Source: Phascolarctos cinereus (Eukaryota; Chordata; Mammalia; Diprotodontia; Phascolarctidae). Taken from it: a stretch of 64,000 bases of DNA. Both the position numbers and the translations under genes were made by a program. The stretch covers positions 6,006,501 to 6,070,500 of the forward strand of contig NW_018344001.1 of the NCBI RefSeq assembly GCF_002099425.1, read 5' to 3'. Positions 11,805 through 23,044 of the stretch are shown one piece after another. How positions within the stretch are numbered: the first letter of the stretch is position 1; each line of letters starts with the position of its first letter. The notes beneath the pieces were generated by a model. That model was given only the letters and a program-made list of their open reading frames with translations, was not told where the DNA came from and did no database searches.

Positions 11805-11832
11805 ATATATATATATATATATATGCACACAC
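11743..11832. repeat. (TA)n microsatellite
   Basis: About 80 bp of alternating TA with one GTG interruption, running into CA-rich sequence to about 11853. It yields spurious YIYI/IYIY reading frames on the minus strand. Confidence 0.97.
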
Positions 11833-11907
11833 TCACACACATACGCACACACATGCATCAAACTATACATAGGATAAATGGGAAGTAATTAACAAAGGGA
11901 AGGCACT

Positions 11908-12050
11908 AGACAGATTGATAGAGAGGTGGATAAATAGATAGAAAGATGGATGGATAGATAGATATAGGTAGAGCTATGTAGATAGGTAGATGGCTGGCTG
12001 GACAGATGATAGATATGTAGGCATGTAGGACAGATGATTGATTGATAGAC
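11908..12050. repeat. Degenerate GATA/GATG repeat
   Basis: An imperfect tetranucleotide tract of gata, gatg and ggta units. Confidence 0.85.
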
Positions 12051-12059
12051 ACACGTCGT

Positions 12060-12175
12060 CTTCCCCTGGCTAGACTGCAAGCTCCTTCTGTATGGACTGT
12101 CTTCGGATCCTTAGTACCAAGTGCAGTGCCTTGTACACAGCAGGTGCTTAATAAATGCTTGCTCATGGATCAACT
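12060..12175 (+). mobile_element. L2 3' tail
   Basis: It shows 'gactgcaagctccttctgta' and 'caggtgcttaataaatgctt'. A second, shorter tail lies at 12543-12607. Confidence 0.7.
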
Positions 12176-13092
12176 ATGTTCCCTAGGAAGTGGAATCCTA
12201 CTGCAGAGCCCTAAGGATGCTGTCAGGGGTGGTGCTCCTTGGGGAGCCCAGGCTGGGAGGTCGGCAGGTGCACAAGGGAGCCAGGGTCATTCTGGAGGAG
12301 CATCAGGGAGAGGCAGTGACAGCTCCATTCACCTGGCTCTTATTCTAAGCCCCAAATAGGAGTGGCTGGAGACCACCAAGGAGAGCCCTCCCATCACCTG
12401 CTCTCCCTCATCTCCTGCTGTTGGCATGGAGACTTTCTAAATAGAGGCCTGGTACACACTGTAAACTGAAACAAGCATTAGAATCCATCCCCAGGGTCTC
12501 TGAGTACTCCCAGTCTGGTTGGAGGGGGTCACTCAGTCAGTCAGCAAGCACAGAGCCCAGTGTCTGGCACACAGCAGGTGCCTAATAAATGCTGATTGAT
12601 TTGAATTGTGCTCCCAGCTGTTCCTTCCCATCTGGACTCTTGCCTCTGTTTTCTCTCCTTCCTCCTTCTCCATTATTTCAGGCAGGCTCAGACAAAGGAG
12701 AAGACAGGATGGGAGAGCTCCATTGACCCTCCATGGTTTTGTTCTTCTCTTTCTCCCAGTGACAAACCTAACTTCACTTTGGGGATGATGGCCAGCAAAC
12801 ATTGATGAAGCACCTACTATGTGCTGGGTATTGCTGTAACTGCTGATAAGATCTAGAGCTGAAGATGACCTCACCGACCATTGAGTTCAACCTCATCATC
12901 TCACGCATGGGTTTTCTGGGCACAGTGTTTAACTCGTCACCTTTGCTTAGAACATGAATGGAATATGAGGTAGTTAGAGCTGCCATGAGCATGGCAGGGG
13001 TGGCTGAGGGTGTCATGGAGCCCCATCTTTCAGGCAAGTCTGGCTCTCCATCCTCCACGATATCACAGAAATCTTTCTCTTCAATGTAATTA

Positions 13093-13380
13093 AACTCAAC
13101 AAATATTTAAAAAGCATCAGCTTTGTGCCAGGCACTGAGATATGTACCAAGGGTACAAAGACAAAAACAAAACAGTCCTTGCCCTCAGGGAGCTTGTATT
13201 CTACTGGGGAGGAAAAACATGTGCACAGATAAGTGAATACAGGTACAAAATTAATTCAAAGTCATTTCTGCTGGGGACTATTGGTGCTGGCGACACCAGG
13301 CAAGGCCCTTTATAGAAGATGGCGGTTAAGTTCAGTCTTGCAGGGAATTAGGGGAGATATACCATCATGTAGCTAAGTAA
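13093..13380 (-). mobile_element. L2 3' end
   Basis: Antisense 'tttgtgccaggcactgagat' and 'ccctcagggagcttgtattc'. The following 13405-13575 stretch ('ggaaagacctccttcagg', 'gggttttgaaggaacc') continues the same L2 region. Confidence 0.7.
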
Positions 13381-13814
13381 ATAAAGCTAATTTTTAAAAA
13401 GAGAGCACAAACAGCTTGGGGTATGTGTGTGTGGGCAGGTTGGATCAGGAAAGACCTCCTTCAGGAGCTGGCACTGGGCTGGGTTTTGAAGGAACCAGGG
13501 ATTCTGGGAGGCAGAAATGGGAAAGGAGAGGATTTTAAGCATGGGGCACAGCCGGTGCAAAGACAGAGAGGTGGGGGTTGGGGAAATCCCTCTACCCATC
13601 TCCAGTCAGCTATGGAGGAGCTGTCCCATCTCCTGAGGATGCTGACCTCTGCTCAGTGCCCTCTTGTCTGCCTAGTCTCAGTTCTGACGGAGAGGCTGGG
13701 TAGATTTTGACATTGCTAGTATACTGGCAAGAATTCCAGACTCTACCTGCAATGGGATTGTAAAGATCAACGAAGCCGAACACCACATCCCCTAGAGGAG
13801 TGGGATGAAGCTCT

Positions 13815-13830
13815 GTGTGTGTGTGTGTGT

Positions 13831-13871
<41 letters not shown>

Positions 13872-13880
13872 GTGTGTGTT
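13815..13880. repeat. (TG)n microsatellite
   Basis: About 60 bp of TG dinucleotides with two interruptions. Confidence 0.95.
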
Positions 13881-14003
13881 TATGTGTAGGGATACTGCTC
13901 CTTCTGATGTGATGATAAGAAGCAGAGTTAGAGTTCACATAACAAAAAATTTCCTAAATAGAACCACCCCCAAAGTCTTGAAAACAGGGACTTTTTTTGG
14001 CTT

Positions 14004-14041
14004 TGTAGCCCCAATACCTAGCATGTAGCCCCAATACCTAG
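14004..14041. repeat. 20-bp tandem duplication in an L2 tail
   Basis: tgtagccccaatacctagca at 14004-14023 is repeated from 14024 for 18 bases. Confidence 0.93.
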
Positions 14042-14324
14042 AAAAGGTGCTTGTAGCTTGGCTAATTGGAATGGGCATCCTTGGGAGGTCGTGCGTTTGG
14101 CCTCACAGAAGGCCATCTTTGAGCCCAGGCTGGCTTACCCCATGGGTGCATCGTAGAGAGGATTCTTGTTTGACCACAAGTTGGGCTAAGGGGACTTTGA
14201 GCTTCTTGCAAACCTAAAATTCTGTGATTCTTCCCTGAGTGAATTGGTGAGTCTTGTGTATCTTGTCCAGCACCTGAAGCTTCAGTCACTGGCTCAGGAC
14301 AGAATTATTGTACTGTCTGTGCTC

Positions 14325-14525
14325 TCTGGGGCATAGCAGAGAAGGTCAGAAAGCTCTGGGTTCAAGTCTGACTCTGGCATTGTGTGATCCTAGGCATGTC
14401 ATTGAATCTGAGTGCTCTAGGCCACACTATGATTCTAAGCTGTGCAGAAAAGTGCTGACCTGCAGTGGAAGAGAGCATTTCCTCACCCTATGCCAAGGAC
14501 TTCCCTATACCAAGAAAACTGAGGT
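14325..14525 (+). mobile_element. Marsupial tRNA-derived SINE
   Basis: It shows 'agctctgggttcaagtctga' and the 'gctgacctgcagtggaagag' 3' block shared with 1248-1490. Confidence 0.65.
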
Positions 14526-14836
14526 CTCTCTCTAGCCCTGCCCTCCAGAGGGCAAGGCCTTATTGTGAGGCATTGTCATCCTGGGGTGTATCCTGAAGAT
14601 GCCCTGAAGTCACTGGATTCCCCTTCCCTGGCTGAAGGGCTGGCCAAGAGTGAGGAAATCTTTTCCTTGCTGCAGGCCCCATGAAGCTAAAGCATACCTT
14701 AAACATTACATAGACTCCTTAATATTAAGGCAGCATCAGTAAGGAGCTTAGAGTTTCTGACAGCTGTCCAATTCTCCGGGCAGACAGAATATAAAATGAG
14801 TCACATTTTTTCAGACAAAACAGACACTTAACTTAC

Positions 14837-14929
14837 TTCCAGTGGGAAAAGGTCTTGTTAACTTTGGAGACTCGAGGCTTGGATTCATTGGTTGGACAGA
14901 ACCCCATATCTCAGGCTGATCTAAAGGAA
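14837..14929 (-). CDS. SGIP1: SGIP1 exon [16 protein letters not shown]... (93 nt)
   Basis: TT completes Val with the preceding G; then [20 protein letters not shown] and [10 protein letters not shown], then A. The acceptor is attctgtgtcctcag and the donor is gtaagttaag. The length is a multiple of three with phase 1 at both ends, so this is a symmetric exon that could be alternatively used. The DQPEIWGS and [11 protein letters not shown] runs are SGIP1 signatures; Val, Met and Leu here replace recalled human Gly, Ile and Met. Confidence 0.95.
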
Positions 14930-14969
14930 CTGAGGACACAGAATGAAAAATTACAACCAATACTAAGAA

Positions 14970-15505
14970 TTTCCATATTTTTTTCTTTTTTTAAAAAATA
15001 ATTTATTTTTAGTTTTCAACATTCACTTTCTGAAGATTTTGAGTTTTAAATTTTCTCCCCTCCTCCTTCCCCTCTCCCCCAAGACAACATACAATCTGAT
15101 ATAAGCTCTACTTATACATTTATATTAAGCATATTTTCCCATTAGTCATGACTTAACAATTAGAACTAATGGGAGGAACCATGAGAATGAAGCAATAAAA
15201 CAAAACAACAAAAGAAAAGGAGAGCAAATAGTCTGCTTCCATCTGCATTCAGACTCCACAGTTCTTTCTCTGGATGTAGGTAGCATTTTCCATCCTGAGT
15301 CTTTCGTAATTGTCTTAGAACCTCGCATTGCTGAGAAGAGCCAAGTCTATCAAAGTCAGTCATCTCACAATGCGGCTGTCACTGTGGACAATGTTCTCCT
15401 GGTTCTGCTCATTTCACTCAGCATCAGTTCATATAAGTCTTCCCAGGTTTTTCTGAAGTCCACCTGCTCATCATTTCTCATAGCACAATAGCGTATTTTC
15501 TTTTT
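14970..15505 (-). mobile_element. LINE 3' fragment, probably L1 type
   Basis: The plus strand begins with a T-rich run (an A tail on the other strand). It continues with 'agttttcaacattcactttc', 'ctgctcatttcactcagcat' and 'cctgctcatcatttctcata', which I associate with marsupial L1 3' sequence. The family is assigned from memory only. Confidence 0.5.
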
Positions 15506-15660
15506 AAGTTGAGTATTATTTTCTCCCCAGGGTCAATTAATTAGCTTGAAAAAGTTCAGTCTATCACTCCTATTTCATAAGACTATGAATGTATATGTAA
15601 CCCTAATTCCAGGCCCTGTGCTCTGTCCTTTATATGACATTGCTTCTCTTTTTGTATGCC

Positions 15661-15679
15661 ACTACAACAACTACTACTA

Positions 15680-15742
<63 letters not shown>

Positions 15743-15795
15743 TTACCACCACCACCACCAATAATAATAATAGTTGTTGTTGTTGTTGTTACAAT
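15661..15795. repeat. Compound trinucleotide repeat (ACT)n-(ACC)n-(AAT)n-(TTG)n
   Basis: About 80 bp of ACT units is followed by short ACC, AAT and TTG runs. It gives spurious poly-Tyr, poly-Thr and poly-Leu frames. Confidence 0.97.
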
Positions 15796-16025
15796 TCAGT
15801 CATATCCAAATCTTCATGACCTCATTTGGGGTTTTCTTGGCAGAGACACTGGAGCGGTTGGCCATTTCCTTCTTCATGTCATTTTACAGATGAGGAAACT
15901 GAGGCAAACAGGGCAAAGTGACTTGCCCAGGGTCACACAGCTAGTAAGTGTCTGAGGCTGGATTTGAACTCAGATCTTCCTGACTCCAAGCCCAGAACTC
16001 GATCCAGTGCATCATCGAGCTGCCT
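15796..16025 (-). mobile_element. Marsupial SINE, nearly complete (WSINE1-like)
   Basis: The plus strand runs from the tail ('tcatttggggttttcttggc') through 'cattttacagatgaggaaac' and 'gggtcacacagctagtaagt' to the tRNA-like head ('gatccagtgcatcatcgagc'). Confidence 0.82.
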
Positions 16026-16247
16026 GATTAATACAAATGATGGTGATTATGATGTCAGCTAGCATTTTTATAATACTTGAGCTGTTTTAAAGCACTTACA
16101 ATCTTTTCCTCCCAAATAATCACCTCAGGGCACATTCCTGGTGAGACTCGCCCTTTGTCAGCAATGAAGTTTCTGCTGCTGGTTGAAAAGGCAAGTGCTA
16201 ACAGCTGCGTGGGGTATCACTTCCTTGTCTGTGAAAATGGCGGCAAG

Positions 16248-16522
16248 TGGTGGGGAGTGAAGTTGTGGACAGATTGTTGTACTTGAAGTTAGGAACACTT
16301 GGGTTCAAATTTTCCTTCTGATACTTGTGGTGGTAAGCTGTGTGACCTCGGGCAAGTCATTTTAACCTCTCTGAGCCTCAGTTTCCTCATCTGCACAATA
16401 GGGATACTAATAGCTGCAATGCCTACCTCACGGGGTAGTGGTAAGGATGAGATGAACAAACACCGAAGAGTGAAACACTGCAAACTTTAAACACTATGTA
16501 AATGCCAGTGATTATTTTTGAT
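16248..16522 (+). mobile_element. MIR-type SINE, full-length-like
   Basis: It shows 'aacacttgggttcaaatttt', 'gctgtgtgacctcgggcaag', 'tgagcctcagtttcctcatc' and the 3' end 'aaacactatgtaaatgccag'. Confidence 0.75.
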
Positions 16523-17054
16523 AATAACACGCTATAACACACCGGTGGTTAGTTCTGCGTTTTCAAAGGGCTTGGAACCAGGGAAGGCCTTTGTTCATTT
16601 CATCAAGATTTTTTCTTTTTAACTCCAAGCTTGAAGCTGAGAATACTTGGCAAATGTTCCAGGTCTTAAGTCATGAAAAATAAGCCTGTGACGAGGAGTC
16701 CAAGAATAAGCAGGGCCAAAGGCAATCCGACACCAGACCAGAAAGGTATTCAATAGACTTGGCTTCTTATTTCTCCTCCCACTTGGTTCAATTTCAAAGA
16801 AATTGGAATGATGATTTCTTTATTACCGCTCTCTGTTCTTTCGGTCAGGTCATAAATAAAGGCAGCAAGGGAAAAGGGGCAGGGCAGAAGGCAAGGAGAA
16901 GGGAGGGAGGGGCTTTGTGGGTACGCACAATGCCAAGGCTGAACCTGGAAGCAAAACTTTTGTGAGTGACAGAGACCAGGGAGGGGGGCCAGACTCTCTC
17001 CTCAGCCTGTGCAGCATCGAGGAATGTGAGCCCTTAGGAAGCAGGCGCCATCCT

Positions 17055-17130
17055 TCCGTATTTGTCTTCATCTCCTCAACACCCAGCACAGCCTCTGGTA
17101 CACAGTCAGTGCTTAATAAAAGTTCTTGTC
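17055..17130 (+). mobile_element. L2 3' tail
   Basis: It shows 'agcacagcctctggtacaca' and 'gtcagtgcttaataaaagtt'. Confidence 0.65.
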
Positions 17131-17134
17131 ACTA

Positions 17135-17315
17135 CAGCACTTTACGTACACGATCTCATTCAAACCTCACAACAAACCAGTGAGGGGAGATGCTATAGGT
17201 GTCACTTTATAGCTGAAGAGGTTAAGAAATGAAGGTGCTTGTCCATCTATGGCTCACGAAGCTAAGAAACACCCAAACTGGGATTTGAACTCAGCTCTTC
17301 CTGAGTCTGGCACTC
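17135..17315 (-). mobile_element. MIR-type SINE
   Basis: Plus strand 'agcactttacgtacacgatc', 'ctcattcaaacctcacaaca' and 'gggatttgaactcagctctt'. Confidence 0.72.
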
Positions 17316-17334
17316 ATAGATGATCATGGATCTG

Positions 17335-17585
17335 GAGTTAGTTTCCAGTTAAATTTTACCCTATCTTTCCATGGTCCTTTGTTAAATGTAATTTTTACTG
17401 GATTGTGATCTGAAAAGGATGCGCTTCATATTTCTTCCTTTCTGCATTTGATTATGAGATTTTTATGCCCTAATACATAGACAGTTTTTGTGCTGGTGCC
17501 ATGTACCACTGAGGAAAAGGCACATTCCTTTCTATCCCCATTCAATTTTTCTCCAGAGGTCTATCATATCGAACTTAATAGAGGG
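17335..17585 (-). mobile_element. LINE coding fragment, probably L1 type
   Basis: Minus-strand translation gives DMIDLWRKIEWG, then KGMCLFLSGTWH after a stop, and KSHNQMQKGRNMKRILFRSQ further on, a degenerate frame. The plus text 'ggattgtgatctgaaaagga' is a motif I link with L1-type elements. I am not certain of the family. Confidence 0.45.
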
Positions 17586-17611
17586 AGCTCGCAGGTCATT
17601 TTTGAGGAGGC

Positions 17612-17850
17612 CCTGAGGTGGCAGAGTGGACAGAGTATAGGACTTAGAGTCAGGAAGACCTGAGTTTGACTCCTCCCTCAGACATTTACTAGCTGTGTGA
17701 CCCTGGGCAAGTCAACATCACCTTTCTCAGCTTCAGTTTTGCCTTGTACAAAATGGGAATAATAATAGCATCCATGGTTGTTATGAGGATGTACTGAAAT
17801 GATATCTATAAAGCACTTTACAAACCTTGAAGCACTATATACATGCTAGC
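17612..17850 (+). mobile_element. Marsupial tRNA-derived SINE
   Basis: Head 'gaggtggcagagtggacaga', 'agctgtgtgaccctgggcaa' and the 3' part 'aaagcactttacaaaccttg', running into an AAT repeat. Confidence 0.8.
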
Positions 17851-17875
17851 TATTAATATAATAATAATAATAATA

Positions 17876-17911
<36 letters not shown>

Positions 17912-17925
17912 TGATGATGATGATA
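17851..17925. repeat. (AAT)n-(GAT)n microsatellite
   Basis: Runs of aat units ending in gat units, at the 3' end of the preceding SINE. Confidence 0.95.
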
Positions 17926-18290
17926 AACTGAGGCCCCAAGGAGTTAAGCCTCTTGCCCAGGATCACACAGCCAGAAAGTGGCCCAGGTTTTTTCTGACTC
18001 CAGGTCCTGTGCTCCATCCCTTATATCACATCATCTCTCTCTGTGCAGGCCTTCTATAATAATAACACTAATAAATACTAATAATAAGAGTTAGCAAGCA
18101 TGTAGCACTTTAAGGTGTGCAAAGCACCTTACCATTACCATCTTGCTTGATCCTCATACCAACACAGGGAGGGAGGTGTCATCCCCAATTATGGGTGAGG
18201 AAATTGAGGCAGAGAAAGGCTTAACCAAAATCATAAACTATAGTCAATGTGTAAGGCAGAATTAGAATTCAGGTCTACTGGATCTGAAGT
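17926..18290 (-). mobile_element. Two antisense SINE/MIR fragments
   Basis: 17926-18030 is 'gatcacacagccagaaagtg' with a tRNA-side end. 18095-18290 restarts with a MIR 3' end ('tgtagcactttaaggtgtgc') through 'gaggaaattgaggcagagaa'. Confidence 0.7.
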
Positions 18291-18404
18291 AAAAGATGTT
18301 CTATGTTAGAAATCCTTTTTAGCTTTATAATTACATCCTGATTATCATCATCTCGCTACCTAAGATTCATATTTTGGGGGGGGAGGGGTGGGGAATTGCA
18401 TCCT

Positions 18405-18600
18405 CTGTGTAGATAAAAGATCTGGGTTCAAATCTTCCCTCTGACACTTGCTGTGTGACTCTGGGCAAGTCATTTCACTTCTTAGGGCTCTAGTCAAGTC
18501 CAAGTCATTAGAGAGGGTGCTTACCTGCACTGGGAGAGGAAGTTTCTTGAACCAGGAGTTCCCACTAACAATGGAAGTCCAGTCCCTACCCACATCCCCT
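18405..18600 (+). mobile_element. Marsupial tRNA-derived SINE
   Basis: It shows 'agatctgggttcaaatcttc', 'tgctgtgtgactctgggcaa' and 'acctgcactgggagaggaag'. Confidence 0.72.
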
Positions 18601-19424
18601 CAGTAGAAAGCTCCTTAGGAGGCTAGGATTGTTTTGGGTTTGGCTTTGTAACCCCCAGCTCCTAATTTTGTTTTTAAGATGAAATGTTGTATTTTTATAT
18701 TAGATTTGAGGTCTTCATCTGTCTAACACAGATATAGACATAACAGAATTCTATTTTAACTAATTATTACGTGGAAACATGGCCAGTCAAATCCCATTTT
18801 TTGAAATGAAACTGTTCTAGCCACAAAAAGTCAGGTGTGGCTCAGTGAGTCCCCTGTTCTGTCCCCCACATCAACAGTACAAAGAAAGCCACACCATTTA
18901 ACGTGTAAGTCTCTAAAGGAACCTGCAGTGAAATTCATATCCATATTTCCATGGCTAAGCATCCCAATACCTTCAGCCTCCCAGGTCTAATATGTTCTGC
19001 ACTTATCTCCCTCCTGCCTCCATCTAATGGTCCTGTGGGTTTCATCACACAGATGGCCCACAGCTCAGCTGAGCCAAATGGAATGTTCTAAGGATACATC
19101 CTATCTCTCCTCCCAGCGGCCCTAGGCATTGGCAGAAATTTAGACTTGGGAAGCAGAGTCTGTCCCTTGAGAGCAGAGTGTATATTATCTCAGTCATGAC
19201 TAAGTTAAGTTATTTAAGCCCAGATGAAATTTAACCTTGCCATGCTTGATCTCTACACAAGTCCAGCAGGACGGTTAAAACTCATGAGCTCGTTTCTTCC
19301 CGAAATGCTCTATTTCTCAGTTGGCCAACTATGAATGAATAACTGCTGGTTTTTCAGCCTGTCAGTGATACTGGTTGTGAGCCAACCAACATGTGGCCTC
19401 TAGTGATGTCACAGGATGATAGAT

Positions 19425-19610
19425 CCAGGCCTGGAAGGGATCTTTGGTGTTACTGAGTGTAACTCCTTTATTTCACAAATGGGGAAACTGAGGCCCTTCA
19501 TTTCACAGTGAAGTGTAATGATCTGGCTAGCGCAGATGCTAAGAAGTGTCTGAAGAGAGACTGAAAGCCAAATCTAGCCAAGTCCAGGCTATCCACTACA
19601 CCAACTTACC
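19425..19610 (-). mobile_element. MIR-type SINE
   Basis: Plus strand 'aggcctggaagggatctttg', 'cacaaatggggaaactgagg'. Confidence 0.6.
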
Positions 19611-19649
19611 TTTTTTTAGGGAGCCTTTCCCACCACCCCCAAATTCTAG

Positions 19650-19830
19650 TGCCTTTCCTCTGTTCCCATTTGATCTTGTTTGTAGTTTATTCGTACGAGG
19701 CTGTTTGCATGCTCTCCTCCTTTAGATTGCAAGCTCCTTGAGGGCAGCCACTCTTTTGCCACTTTGTATTCTCAGTGCTTAGCACAGGGTCTGGTACACA
19801 GTAGGCACTTAATAAATGTTTATTGACTGG
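19650..19830 (+). mobile_element. L2 3' tail
   Basis: It shows 'agattgcaagctccttgagg' and 'cagtaggcacttaataaatg'. Confidence 0.8.
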
Positions 19831-20171
19831 TGCTGCTTCTCATATTGTGATGGAATAAAAATTCATGAACCTGAGAGCACGCACACCTCAAAGAACATGA
19901 CAAAGGGAAAGGGGAGTAGGTCCATGTTCTTGCCCCTGTCACCCAGGACATCCCAGATGATGTCACTCTGAATCACTGGTGAATCATGATTTTTAGGCAA
20001 CTGACTCCATGAGTTCATTGTGATATTTCCAAGGCCTTATAGTATTTGTGGATGGTTGGGGGAGGATGGATGGTGGGTGCTTCTGGTAGCAAACCTTTGA
20101 CTTTTAATATGGGAGTGGGAGGGAGGAAAGGTTTTAATTTAGTTTTCATTAATGCCTCCCCTTTCCATGAG

Positions 20172-20260
20172 TTAGCCAGTAAGCCAATAAGCATTTATTA
20201 AGCTCCTACTTTGTGCCCGGCACCATGCTAGGCACTGGAACACAAAGACACATTAGGCTG
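20172..20260 (-). mobile_element. L2 3' tail
   Basis: Antisense 'agcatttattaagctcctac', 'tgtgcccggcaccatgctag'. It lies about 48 bp past the donor of the 86-nt SGIP1 exon. Confidence 0.75.
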
Positions 20261-20307
20261 GGATTGGGCACCTCTGTGGGGGGCGGGGCAGGCAGGGGGC
20301 TTCCTAC

Positions 20308-20393
20308 CTTCAGATTTCTGCCCTTCGAATGCCGATTCCAATGGAGGACCAAACAGCGGGGCCAGGGCCGTGGGGTCATCGGGAGGTTTCTTG
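20308..20393 (-). CDS. SGIP1: SGIP1 exon [17 protein letters not shown]... (86 nt)
   Basis: The first base C completes Ser; then follow 28 codons from [12 protein letters not shown] through [10 protein letters not shown] to EGQKSE, and a final G. The acceptor is gtgtgatctag and the donor is gtaggaag. The segment belongs to the proline-rich/endocytic-adaptor-binding part of SGIP1. Compared with recalled human sequence it carries small substitutions (DP for DT; EGQKSE for DEQKTE). A minus-strand L2 tail lies about 48 bp past the donor. The exon contributes phase 2 to phase 1. Confidence 0.95.
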
Positions 20394-20511
20394 CTAGATC
20401 ACACACATCCAAGGCAAATGCAGAAAAGATGACAATGTTAATACCCTGGGTAGTGTGACAAATACTTGATTGTCACATAGCTTCTGAAATATTTATTTTG
20501 GTGAGGTAGGG

Positions 20512-20548
20512 ATTGTGTGTGTGTATGTGTGTGTATGTGTGCGTATGC
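20512..20548. repeat. Short TG/TATG repeat
   Basis: 'tgtgtgtgtatgtgtgtgta'-type tract. Confidence 0.85.
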
Positions 20549-20894
20549 ACATACGTCTATAAGTGTACTTGTCCCGATTCTCTTAGTTTTCAAAAATCTC
20601 CTCCTCCTCCTCCTTCTCATAGCCATGAAAATATTTATCTGTTTATGTGTTGGGCTTCATCTACCCCCAGGAGAATGGAGGATGCTTGAGGGCAAGGGTA
20701 ATTTTTCTCTCTGTTATCCCACCCCCTGAGCACAGCATCTGGGATGTTTTTGCCTACCTCCCCTCTGCCTTCTCCCCTGCCCAGGCCTTCCATCTCCTCT
20801 GTTTCTAGCCTGTGTGTACAGGGTCATTTACATTTGATTGTGACTTCTTGGTGGCTGGGACAGTGTTTTTGCCATTCTTTGCATCCCCGTGCTC

Positions 20895-21130
20895 AGCACA
20901 ATAAAGTAGAACATAGATTAGGACTGGAAGGAACCTTGAAAGCCATTGAATCCAATCATTGTGTTCTACAGAGGAGGCAATGGAGGCTGAGAGAAGTAAA
21001 CAACTTGCCCAAAGCATATGACTCTAGTGGCCTCATCTGTAAAATGGGGCCAGGGTTGCTGTGAAGACAAAATTAGCTAATATTTACAAAGCACTTTGGA
21101 AACCTTAAAGGTCTATGTAAATGATAGCTA
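20895..21130. mobile_element. Two MIR halves in opposite orientation
   Basis: 20895-21025 is antisense ('gattaggactggaaggaacc', 'ggaggctgagagaagtaa'). 21028-21130 is sense ('cctcatctgtaaaatggggc', 'acaaagcactttggaaacct'). Confidence 0.65.
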
Positions 21131-21674
21131 TCATTAAGCGTCCGAGGTAGGATTCAAATTCCAGTCTTCCCAATTCCCTGTCCACACATGCCATGTTGAC
21201 TGCTTGCTGACTTCCATACTCTTGCCCAAGACTGAGAGACCCAGTGCCCTGCCTGACGTGAGACATCAGGGGAACCAGGTGAGTGGCGTGTGGGCTGGAA
21301 GCAGGATTTGGCAATCCTAACTCTTCAGGATCTCATTTGATCCCTCAGCTACATGTGGGGAAGAGAGCCCTACCATCCTTTTTCCCTCATGTCTTAAATG
21401 ACTCCCATGGACTCTTTAAGGCTGTATCTAAATGAAAGCTTAGTAAATTCTTGGATTGCATGTGTGTCATGGGGAGTTAATGCTCTAGGTCTGGCCAACA
21501 AATGGGATTGTGGAATCCCAGCTCTACCTGCAGAACAAGAAATCTGAGGGTGCTGAATACACCCAAGCCATGTGGATGACAGAGAAAAAAATCGGAGGAA
21601 AGTTAATTATTTTTGGTCATCATGATTCTATACAACCAGATGAAATAGCGGCATTGTAGAGCATAACAGCGCAG

Positions 21675-21775
21675 CAGAATGTAAGCTCCTTGAAGGCAGG
21701 ACCTGTTATTTTTGTCTTTGAATCTCCAGTGTCTAGCACAGAGTAGAAGCTTTAATAAATGCTTGTTAAGTTGAA
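21675..21775 (+). mobile_element. L2 3' tail
   Basis: It shows 'agaatgtaagctccttgaag', 'gaagctttaataaatgcttg'. Confidence 0.8.
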
Positions 21776-21796
21776 AACTGATATTGGGAGTATATG

Positions 21797-22020
21797 GGCC
21801 GCTAGGGGGCACCACAGTGCACAGAAAGCTGCATCTGGAGTCAGGAAGCTCAAATCTGGACTCAGACACTTACTAGCTGTGTGACCCTGGGCAAGTCACT
21901 TCACTCTGTGTGCCTCAGTTTCCTCATCTGTAAAATAAGCTGGGGAAAGGAATGGCAAACCACTCCAGTAACTCTGCCAAGAAAACCCCAAATAGGGTCA
22001 TGAAGAGTTGCACAATCTCA
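21797..22020 (+). mobile_element. Marsupial SINE, nearly complete (WSINE1-like)
   Basis: Head 'ccgctagggggcaccacagt', 'tagctgtgtgaccctgggca', 'gaaaggaatggcaaaccact' and tail 'accccaaatagggtcatgaa'. Confidence 0.87.
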
Positions 22021-22151
22021 AGGCATCTTTGTAGAGGACTACGTTGGTCTTAACAAGAGCCCTATGCTTATCAAACTCACTGGGCGATTTATAGGATGAG
22101 CGAAAGGACAGTCAGCATCCTAGATTTAAAACAAAAATTTCCAATAGAGAT

Positions 22152-22500
22152 AATAGTGAAGTAGAGTGGAAAGGACCCTGGATTTGAAATCAGAGGACCT
22201 GGGTTTGAATCCCAGCTGTTGTCTTCGTTAGCATTGTGACCTTGGACAATTAATCTCTCTTCTTCTGGTGGGCTCTGTTTCCTACTTTGAAAAATGAGGC
22301 TTTCGTAAACCTTCACTCTGAGATTGCCTTCCATTACGCTGTCCACATCATGTACGTACCTAATTATTTACATGTTGTTTCCCACATTCAAGTGTAAGCT
22401 TCTTGAACCCAGGGCCTTCTTCTTCTTTTATTTTTTTGTTTTTGGTCTTTATATCCCTAGTACTTGGCACAGAGCAAACTAATCAACACAGGTGGACCAG
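22152..22500 (+). mobile_element. MIR-type SINE then L2 tail
   Basis: 22152-22325 shows 'gaggacctgggtttgaatcc' and 'agcattgtgaccttggacaa'. 22340-22500 shows 'aagtgtaagcttcttgaacc' and 'tacttggcacagagcaaact'. Confidence 0.65.
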
Positions 22501-23044
22501 GTGATCTCTCAGGCCCCATCCAGCTCTAAAACTAGGTCCCAATGATCACAACTTGTTTTCATTGTCCAATCTGTCTGATTAAGCATAAGGAAGCATGCTA
22601 TCTTTAGGCATCTCTCTTTTCCCATGTAATACTAATAACTTCTTAAGCAGAGAAGATTCTAGGGAGGACCTGGTCCTATTTAGGAATCATAAATATTTAA
22701 CTATCTTCCTGACCAGAACACATGCATACTGTAACACATACATGCCTGATATCCAGCACACACCTGTTACAAAGTACAAGACTCAGGCTGTACCTAGGGC
22801 AAGCTAACCAGAGGTTTTCTCTGGGTGCAGAAATCTAAAAGGTGCCAAACTCATGCATAGCCTACCTCAGTGGGCACTACAGTGACTAATCTCACCACCC
22901 TACCCCCATTTCCCACTTAATTGAATTTTTCTTCATTACTTGTCCTTTCCTCATGGTGAATGACAAAGTGGGATTCTTGCTGCTGGTCCTAGACACGATT
23001 CTTACTTTCCACTCATGATCCTGAAATTACTAGTTATGGCTCCA

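Larger units (their letters stand above)
9201..14836 (-). other. SGIP1: SGIP1 intron, 5.6 kb
   Basis: GT-AG (gtaagttaag ... ctcttcgcag). It is rich in L2 pieces, with TA, GATA-like and TG microsatellites. 9211-9590, 10115-11090, 12180-12540 and 14535-14836 contain nothing I can name. Confidence 0.92.
14930..20307 (-). other. SGIP1: SGIP1 intron, 5.4 kb
   Basis: GT-AG (gtaggaag ... gtgtcctcag). It holds two LINE fragments that are probably L1-type, several SINE/MIR copies, ACT and AAT repeats and L2 tails. 16530-17050, 18680-19420 and 19840-20170 show no clear repeat. Confidence 0.92.

Noticed and set aside
15546-15955. Poly-Tyr, poly-Thr and poly-Leu frames
   Set aside because: These are three frames of one ACT trinucleotide repeat.
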